A stretch of 64,000 nt of DNA from Holophagales bacterium. Its GTDB lineage: Bacteria; Acidobacteriota; Thermoanaerobaculia; UBA5066. Position numbers and translations under genes: made by a program. The DNA lies in contig JADJZB010000028.1 of assembly GCA_016719485.1 (NCBI GenBank), positions 124,001 through 188,000 on the forward strand. Reading direction: 5' to 3'. Position 1 is the first letter of the stretch. Every line of letters starts with the position of its first letter. This document shows positions 58,587-64,000 of the stretch, piece by piece. The notes beneath the pieces were generated by a model that was not told where the DNA came from, did no database searches, and was given only the letters and a program-made list of their open reading frames with translations.

Positions 58587-61349
58587 TCACTTCTCCCGGA
58601 GAACGCCTCTGATGCAGGCGTCGAGCGCTGCTCCCAGGTCCTCGGTAGTGCCCGGCTTGAGGATCAGCGCCTTCGCGCCGACGGCGAGCGCGGCGGCCTC
58701 GTCGACGGACGAGACGTAGCCGGAGGTGAGGACCACGGGGACGTCGGGACGGATCACGAGCACCCGGCGGGCCAGCTCGAGACCCGACATCCGAGGCATC
58801 GACAGGTCGCTCACGACGACGTCGAAGGAACCGGGCTCGGCCCCGAATGCCGCGAGTGCAGCCAACGGATCGGAGCTCGCCGTGACGGCGAACCCGAGCC
58901 GGCCCAGGGCCCTCTTCATCAGCTCGACGAGGGCGTCTTCGTCGTCCACGTAGAGGACCCGCACCCGCGGCGGCGCCTCCGTTCGGGCCGGGACCTCGGC
59001 CCTGTGCGCGCGGCCCGCGTCGAGGGCCTCGCGCACCGCTACCGCCAGTTCGTCCGACGAGAACGGTTTCGAGAGCAGCCGCACCCCCTCGCCGATCATC
59101 CCCTTCCCCGTCACGACCTCCGCCGCGTGTCCCGAGACGAAGAGGCGGCCTATTCCGGGACGCGTCTCGAGGATGCGCTCCGAGAGCTCCCTGCCGTTCA
59201 TCCCGGGCATGACGACGTCGGTCAAGAGGACGTGGATCGCGCCACGGTGCTCCGCCGCCATCCTCAGCGCCGATTCCGGACCGCCTGCCGCGAGCACCGT
59301 ATATCCCAGGCGTTGAAGCATCGCGGAGGAGAGCCTGAGGAGGGCCGGTTCGTCCTCGACGAGAAGAATGGTCTCTCCCGCGGCCTGGGCCTTGACGGCG
59401 TCCGGCTCGCCGCCGGCGGTGCCCCCGGTCTTGCCGTCCGCGGGAGCTCCGACGAGCCGTGGCAGGAAGATGCGGACGTGAGTCCCCTCTCCCGGTGCAC
59501 TTTCGACGTCGATGTACCCGCCGTTCTGCTTCACGATGCCGTAGACCGTGGGAAGGCCGAGGCCCGGGCCGCTCCCGGCCGTCTTGGTCGTGAAGAAGGG
59601 CTCGAACACGCGGTCGAGTACGGCCCTGTCCATGCCGCAGCCGTCGTCGTGAACGGCGAGCATCGCGTGATCTCCCGGGAGGGACCCCGGCCGCACCGCA
59701 CAGTACCCGGCGTCGAGAACCCGGTTCGCCGTCTCCACGACGATGGTCCCGCGATTGCCGACGGCGTCTCGTGCGTTTGAAAGAAGCGCCTCGAGGACCT
59801 CGTCGAGCTGGACCGGGTCGATCCGCACGGGCCAGATCCCCTCCCCCGGCCGGAACGACAGCGCGACGCCACTGCTGGCGAAGGACGTGAGCAGGGGCCG
59901 CAGCTGCCCGAGCGCGGCGTTCAGGTCGACGGGGCGGGGCGCGGCGGGCTGCTTCTGGGCGAACGCCAGGAGCTGCCGGACGGAACCGGCGGCCCTTCGG
60001 GCAGCCGTCCGGATCTCGCGTAGGCCTTCGCTGGCGGGATGCGACGGATCGACCTGCTCGAGCGCCAGGGCCGCGTAGCCCTGGATCACGGCGAGCATGT
60101 TGTTGAAGTCGTGGGCGATGCCCCCCGCCAGGCGGACCACGGAGTCGATCCGGCGCGACTGTTGAAGCTGCGCCTGCAGCTTCAGCTTCGCCTCCTCCGA
60201 GCGCCGCCGATCGCTCAGGTCGCGCGTCACCCCCTGCAGTTGCCTCACGCGTCCCTGGGGGTCGGTGACGAACGACGCGGCGACCTCCACGGGCCTCACG
60301 CTGCCGTCCGGCCAGATCTCGTCGAGCTCGATCACGGCGGAGCGGGCCGACGCGTCTCCGGCTTCGAAAGCGGCGCGTCGCGAGCGCAGGAGGGCCTCCA
60401 CCTTTCGCCAGGAGTCGTCCGTGAGGAGATCGCGCATCGAGAAGCTCGACGCCCTCCCGTCCCGACGGCCTCCGAGCCTGTTGGCGGAGGGGCTCACGTA
60501 GACGAAACGGTCCGCGTCGAGATCGTAGAGCCAGACGACGTCCGTCGCGTTCTCGGCGAGCAGCCGGTAGCGGGCCTCGCTCTTCCGAAGGGCCTCCACC
60601 TCGCGGCTCCGCGAGATGGCGATCGACGCGGCGTGCGTTGCGAGGTCGACGAGACGCTGGTCGTGCGCCGCGGGTCGACCCGGCTCCGGGACGTGGAGAG
60701 CGAACGTCCCGAGGACCTCGCCGCTCCCGGCCAGGATCGGCGTCGACCAGGCGGAGCCGTCCTGCGGGTGCAGGTGCTCGTGGTCGGGGTCGAGGAGGAG
60801 GATCGATGCGCGCGTCCCCGGCGCCTGCTCCTCGATACCGCGGGCGATGGCGTCGAGCGTGCCTTCGAGTGGCGCCCCGGTGGCGATCATGCCGAGAACG
60901 CGGTTGTGAAGCTCCAGGGTCGCCTCGGAGGCTTTCCGTTCCGAGATGTTCCGCGCGACGCCGAGGACGCCCACGAGCCGGCCCTCGCCGTCGATCAGCG
61001 GAGTCTTCAGGACCTCGACGACCTCGGCGTGCCCGTCCTCGGGGTAATACACGACGTTCTCGAACGCGATGGGCTTGCCCGCAGCGAGGACTTCGGCGTC
61101 CTGCCGGCGGAACCTCTCGGCGCGCTCGGAGGAGACGAAGGCATCGTCCGTCCTCCCGAGGATCTCGGACGCGGGGACTCCGCAGAGCTGCTCGTACCGG
61201 GCGTTGCAGGCGAGGTGTACGCCGCCGGGGTCCTTCAGCCAGACGGGATCCGGCAGGGCGCGGAACGCCGCCAGCAGGAGCGCGAGCCCGTGGCTCTCCG
61301 GCTCGGCCGCCTCGTCCTTCGGGCGCGCTGCGGCAGGATCGTCGTTCAC
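58587..61349 (-). CDS. Hybrid sensor histidine kinase with two receiver domains
   Basis: A 920-residue soluble hybrid kinase. Seen in order: PAS (residues about 20-140, ALPDPVWLKDPGGVHLACN), GAF (about 155-275, ASILLLDPDHEHLHPQDGS), PAS (about 285-400), a HisKA of the VVRLAGGIAHDFNNMLAVIQ type, HATPase_c (NARDAVGNRGTIVVE, GSGPGLGLPTVYGIVK), then two receivers (ILLVEDEPALLRL with LLTDVVMPGMNG; VLYVDDEDALVELM with VVVSDLSMPRMSG). GTG 61349 is preceded by GGAAGGGAG. No membrane segment. Divergent from the Kelch gene. Confidence 0.9.
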   Translation of the reverse strand: MNDDPAAARPKDEAAEPESHGLALLLAAFRALPDPVWLKDPGGVHLACNARYEQLCGVPASEILGRTDDAFVSSERAERFRRQDAEVLAAGKPIAFENVVYYPEDGHAEVVEVLKTPLIDGEGRLVGVLGVARNISERKASEATLELHNRVLGMIATGAPLEGTLDAIARGIEEQAPGTRASILLLDPDHEHLHPQDGSAWSTPILAGSGEVLGTFALHVPEPGRPAAHDQRLVDLATHAASIAISRSREVEALRKSEARYRLLAENATDVVWLYDLDADRFVYVSPSANRLGGRRDGRASSFSMRDLLTDDSWRKVEALLRSRRAAFEAGDASARSAVIELDEIWPDGSVRPVEVAASFVTDPQGRVRQLQGVTRDLSDRRRSEEAKLKLQAQLQQSRRIDSVVRLAGGIAHDFNNMLAVIQGYAALALEQVDPSHPASEGLREIRTAARRAAGSVRQLLAFAQKQPAAPRPVDLNAALGQLRPLLTSFASSGVALSFRPGEGIWPVRIDPVQLDEVLEALLSNARDAVGNRGTIVVETANRVLDAGYCAVRPGSLPGDHAMLAVHDDGCGMDRAVLDRVFEPFFTTKTAGSGPGLGLPTVYGIVKQNGGYIDVESAPGEGTHVRIFLPRLVGAPADGKTGGTAGGEPDAVKAQAAGETILLVEDEPALLRLSSAMLQRLGYTVLAAGGPESALRMAAEHRGAIHVLLTDVVMPGMNGRELSERILETRPGIGRLFVSGHAAEVVTGKGMIGEGVRLLSKPFSSDELAVAVREALDAGRAHRAEVPARTEAPPRVRVLYVDDEDALVELMKRALGRLGFAVTASSDPLAALAAFGAEPGSFDVVVSDLSMPRMSGLELARRVLVIRPDVPVVLTSGYVSSVDEAAALAVGAKALILKPGTTEDLGAALDACIRGVLREK

Positions 61350-61529
61350 GTCGTGTCGACTCCCTTCCGGGTGCGGGGCGCGCCTCCTCGAAGCGCACAA
61401 CGGAAAGTATAGGCCCGAGAACGGACGGCTCAGGACACCAGGGCCTCGTCGAGGGCCGAGGCTGCCGCGCGGGTCAGCCCCAGATTCGATCGCGGGTTGC
61501 ACTCTTCGAGCGTGTGCCACACTGAAGAG

Positions 61530-64000
61530 ATGTACCGCCCAGTGATGACGCTTCTCGCCGCAGTCCTTTGTTCCCTGGCGGTCGCCGCCGACCTGGGCGC
61601 AGTCCCGCGGGCCTCGGCCGGCTCGCTCTCGCTGAAGGGCAACACCGTTGCGACGAGCCCAGGGCAGTGGACCTGGGCCGGTGGTCCGGACCGCATCGCA
61701 GAAGTCGAGCGCGTCGGCGTCTACGGGACAAAGGGCGTTACGGCGCCGGAAAACGTGCCGGGCGCCAGGTCCGGTGCCGCGACGTGGGTTGACACGAGCG
61801 GGAACTTCTGGCTTTTCGGGGGCCGGGGTTTTGCCAGGCACGCGCTTCTGGGCACTCTGAACGACCTCTGGAAGTGGGATGGGGCGAGCTGGACGTGGGT
61901 CAGCGGGTCGGACACCTACGGACGTCGCGGCACCTACGGCGAGAAGGGGGTCGCCGCGCCGGGGAATGAGCCGGGTGCCCGATCTGACGCGGTCTCCTGG
62001 ATCGACTCCGCCGGAAACCTCTGGCTCTTCGGAGGGCACGGACGCGATTCGGCGTCGTCGTACAACGTCAGCCTGAGCGATCTCTGGAAATGGGACGGCT
62101 CCGACTGGACGTGGGTGAGCGGGCCGATCGTCGGCAGCCGACAGGGCGTCTACGGAACGCTGGGCGTCGCGGCCCCGGAGAACTGCCCGGGAGCCCGCTA
62201 CGGCGCGACCCATTGGAGCGGCGGTGACGGGAGCTTCTGGCTCTTCGGCGGCAACGGCTACGGAATGAGCCAGTACAGCTCTGGGTTGCTCAATGACCTC
62301 TGGAAGTGGAACGGCTCAGCCTGGAGCTGGATGGGCGGGTCGAGCGGCGTAAACCAGCCCGGCGTCTACGGAACGAAGGGGATCGCGAATCCGGCGAACG
62401 TCCCGGGCGGCCGCCGCAACGCTTCGGCGAACGTCGGCCCGGACGGGACGATTCTGCTCTTCGGCGGTTACGGCCAATCGGTATCGGGAAGCGGCTACCT
62501 CAACGACCTTTGGAGGTGGGACGGTGCCGAGTGGATCTGGGTGAACGGCTCGGACGTCCCGAACCAACCGGGGGTCTACGGCACGAGGGGTGTTCCGGCG
62601 CCGGAGAACGTCCCCGGGGCCAGGGAAGGCTCGGTTGCCTGGATGGACGGGACCGGGAGATTCTTTCTCCTCGGGGGCTTTTACAGCCCGACATCGAACT
62701 CCTGGGCGTCTCTGAGCGACCTCTGGATGTGGAATGGCGCCGGCTGGGTCTGGGTCGGAGGAACGAGCACACCGAATCAGACCGGGAGCTATGGCGTTAG
62801 AGGGGTGCCGGCCGCGGGGAACGAGCCAGGTGCTCGCAACGGAGCGAGTGCCGCGCGAGACGCCTTGGGAGGCGTCTACGTCTTCGGTGGCGACGGAGCG
62901 TCGTCGACGGGCAGCATCGGCGCCTTGAACGACTTCTGGCGATGGAACGGCTCCGAGTGGGCGTGGCTCTCCGGCACGAACGGAGCGACTCTCGTCGGGG
63001 TCTACGGGACGAAGGGGCTCGCGAGCCCAACCAGCCATCCTGGTGCCCGGAGGGGGGCGGTCACGTGGCTTACCGCGAACGGGGAGACCTGGCTCTTTGG
63101 GGGCCACGGCTATTCGGCGGCAGGGCTGGGCTACCTGAATGATCTGTGGCGATGGGACGGCTCCAGCTGGACCTGGATGAGCGGGACGAACCTGGAGGAC
63201 CAGCCGGCGATCTCAGGAACGAAGGGAATTCCCGCCGCGGAAAACGTTCCCGGCGCGAGGGCCTGGGGCGTTTCCTGGGCAGACTCTGCCGGAAATCTCT
63301 GGCTCTTCGGCGGCCGCACCCCCGACGTCTATGACGACGGTCTCCTCAACGATCTGTGGCGATGGGACGGCACGAACTGGACCTGGGTGAGCGGAAGCCT
63401 CTCTCCCTGGAAACAGGGGATCTATGGGACGAAGGGCGTCCCCGCTCCGTCGAACGTGCCGGGAAGCAGAAGCGAGCTCACCGCCTGGGCTGACGCGACA
63501 GGCAACTTCTGGCTCTTCGGAGGGTACGGCATGGCCGGAGGATGGTTCGGAGACCTGAACGACCTCTGGCGATGGGACGGAACGAACTGGACCTGGATGC
63601 ACGGGTCGAACGACACAGACGATTCCGGCTCAGGAGGAGTCCTCGGTGAGCCGTCCGCAACGAACACCCCAGCAGCGCGAACCGGCGCCATCGGATCGGC
63701 GGCCCCGGACGGAACGGCCTGGGTTCACGGCGGCGCGAGCGGGGACTACTGGTTGATGGACGATCTCTGGCGATGGGACGGAACCTACTGGACCCGAATG
63801 AGTGGAACCGGGACCTACTTCGCGAACGGGGTTTATGGCGAGAAGGGAGTGGCGGCGCCGGGGAATCGGCCGGGGGCTCGCGCCTGGGGCGCATCCTGGG
63901 CCGACGCAAGAGGCCACTTCTGGCTCTTCGGGGGCAGCCGATCCTTCGGGGCCGGCGTCTACCTGAACGACCTCTGGCGGTGGGACGGAGTGAACTGGAC
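61530..64000 (+). CDS. Secreted Kelch-like repeat protein, 5' part (continues beyond the window)
   Basis: The first 823 codons of a large protein starting at ATG 61530. Seen: a signal peptide (MTLLAAVLCSLAVAADLG), then tandem repeats of about 70 residues with the consensus GVYGTKGVAAP-N-PGAR-A-W-D-GN-WLFGG-LNDLW-WDG-WTWVSG. The WLFGG core is the Kelch/galactose-oxidase-type blade motif. Eleven LNDLW-type units are present before the end, in frame throughout. Likely secreted or cell-surface, with several beta-propellers. No catalytic domain is visible yet. Confidence 0.85.
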   Translation, partial: MYRPVMTLLAAVLCSLAVAADLGAVPRASAGSLSLKGNTVATSPGQWTWAGGPDRIAEVERVGVYGTKGVTAPENVPGARSGAATWVDTSGNFWLFGGRGFARHALLGTLNDLWKWDGASWTWVSGSDTYGRRGTYGEKGVAAPGNEPGARSDAVSWIDSAGNLWLFGGHGRDSASSYNVSLSDLWKWDGSDWTWVSGPIVGSRQGVYGTLGVAAPENCPGARYGATHWSGGDGSFWLFGGNGYGMSQYSSGLLNDLWKWNGSAWSWMGGSSGVNQPGVYGTKGIANPANVPGGRRNASANVGPDGTILLFGGYGQSVSGSGYLNDLWRWDGAEWIWVNGSDVPNQPGVYGTRGVPAPENVPGAREGSVAWMDGTGRFFLLGGFYSPTSNSWASLSDLWMWNGAGWVWVGGTSTPNQTGSYGVRGVPAAGNEPGARNGASAARDALGGVYVFGGDGASSTGSIGALNDFWRWNGSEWAWLSGTNGATLVGVYGTKGLASPTSHPGARRGAVTWLTANGETWLFGGHGYSAAGLGYLNDLWRWDGSSWTWMSGTNLEDQPAISGTKGIPAAENVPGARAWGVSWADSAGNLWLFGGRTPDVYDDGLLNDLWRWDGTNWTWVSGSLSPWKQGIYGTKGVPAPSNVPGSRSELTAWADATGNFWLFGGYGMAGGWFGDLNDLWRWDGTNWTWMHGSNDTDDSGSGGVLGEPSATNTPAARTGAIGSAAPDGTAWVHGGASGDYWLMDDLWRWDGTYWTRMSGTGTYFANGVYGEKGVAAPGNRPGARAWGASWADARGHFWLFGGSRSFGAGVYLNDLWRWDGVNW
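61720..64000 (+). repeat. About 11 tandem Kelch-like coding repeats of about 210 bases
   Basis: LNDLW-W(D/N)G units recur near 61862, 62081, 62295, 62502, 62718, 62931, 63138, 63351, 63561, 63765 and 63966, a period of 204-219 bases. The DNA differs between copies, so they are old protein repeats and not recent duplications. Confidence 0.85.

Noticed and set aside
61350..62213. Upstream extension of the hybrid kinase into the Kelch region
   Set aside because: The extension is antisense to clear Kelch repeats; GTG 61349 has a ribosome site just upstream.
61720..64000. Tandem repeats as a CRISPR array
   Set aside because: Units are about 210 bases, keep the reading frame, and vary in sequence while conserving protein motifs.

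Overview
This window is about 64 kb of very GC-rich, gene-dense bacterial DNA. Gene content suggests a Gram-negative member of Acidobacteriota or a close relative. The pointers are RNase Y with a YmdB-type phosphodiesterase, a zapA-6S RNA-rny arrangement, AddAB instead of RecBCD, outer-membrane OprP/O-type porins, VanX-type and DUF1579 proteins, and the overall codon bias. The phylum is an inference; no rRNA gene is present.

1-14.8 kb (all on the minus strand) is housekeeping. It runs from the N-terminus of dxs through ispA, xseB and xseA, an O-antigen-ligase-like membrane protein, a Trm112-like peptide, a YmdB-like phosphodiesterase, rny, a probable 6S RNA, zapA and a zapB-like coiled coil. 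It continues with the translation cluster thrS-infC-rpmI-rplT-pheS-pheT, preceded by two tRNA-Val genes. infC appears to start at AUU.

14.8-22.5 kb holds rpe, a DPM1-like glycosyltransferase coupled to an MprF/LPG-synthase-like membrane protein, pyrE coupled to a sigma-54 response regulator, a VanX-like dipeptidase, a GAF-PP2C phosphatase and a small secreted protein. The secreted protein is bracketed by copies of a short GGGGTCAGGTCTTGATT repeat. 22.5-29.9 kb has tRNA-Sec(UCA), ubiX and addB-addA.

29.9-40.1 kb is a complete phosphate regulon: pstS-pstC-pstA-pstB-phoB-phoR-phoU in one tightly overlapped operon, divergent from a phosphate-porin-like gene. Pho-box-like 11-bp direct repeats lie on both sides of the shared intergenic region. 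40.1-46.1 kb carries a hydrolase, a GT21-type glycosyltransferase, a PHP phosphoesterase, a GH1 glycosidase, an RsbW-like/STAS switch pair and a shorter paralogue of the porin. 46.1-50.8 kb has two membrane sensor kinases preceded by a receiver-domain stub.

50.9-57.8 kb is an arsenic resistance island of two modules. The first is arsR1, thioredoxin-like, ArsP-like permease, arsF and arsG. The second is arsR2, arsM, acr3 and arsC. Near-palindromic ArsR-type operators overlie or adjoin recognisable promoters. The window ends with a DUF1579-like secreted protein, a large PAS/GAF hybrid histidine kinase with two receivers, and the first 823 codons of a secreted protein made of Kelch-like repeats of about 70 residues.

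Four genes (O-antigen ligase, pheS, sensor kinase 1, ArsP-like permease) need a frameshift to read through. Because pheS is essential, some of these are probably sequence errors.
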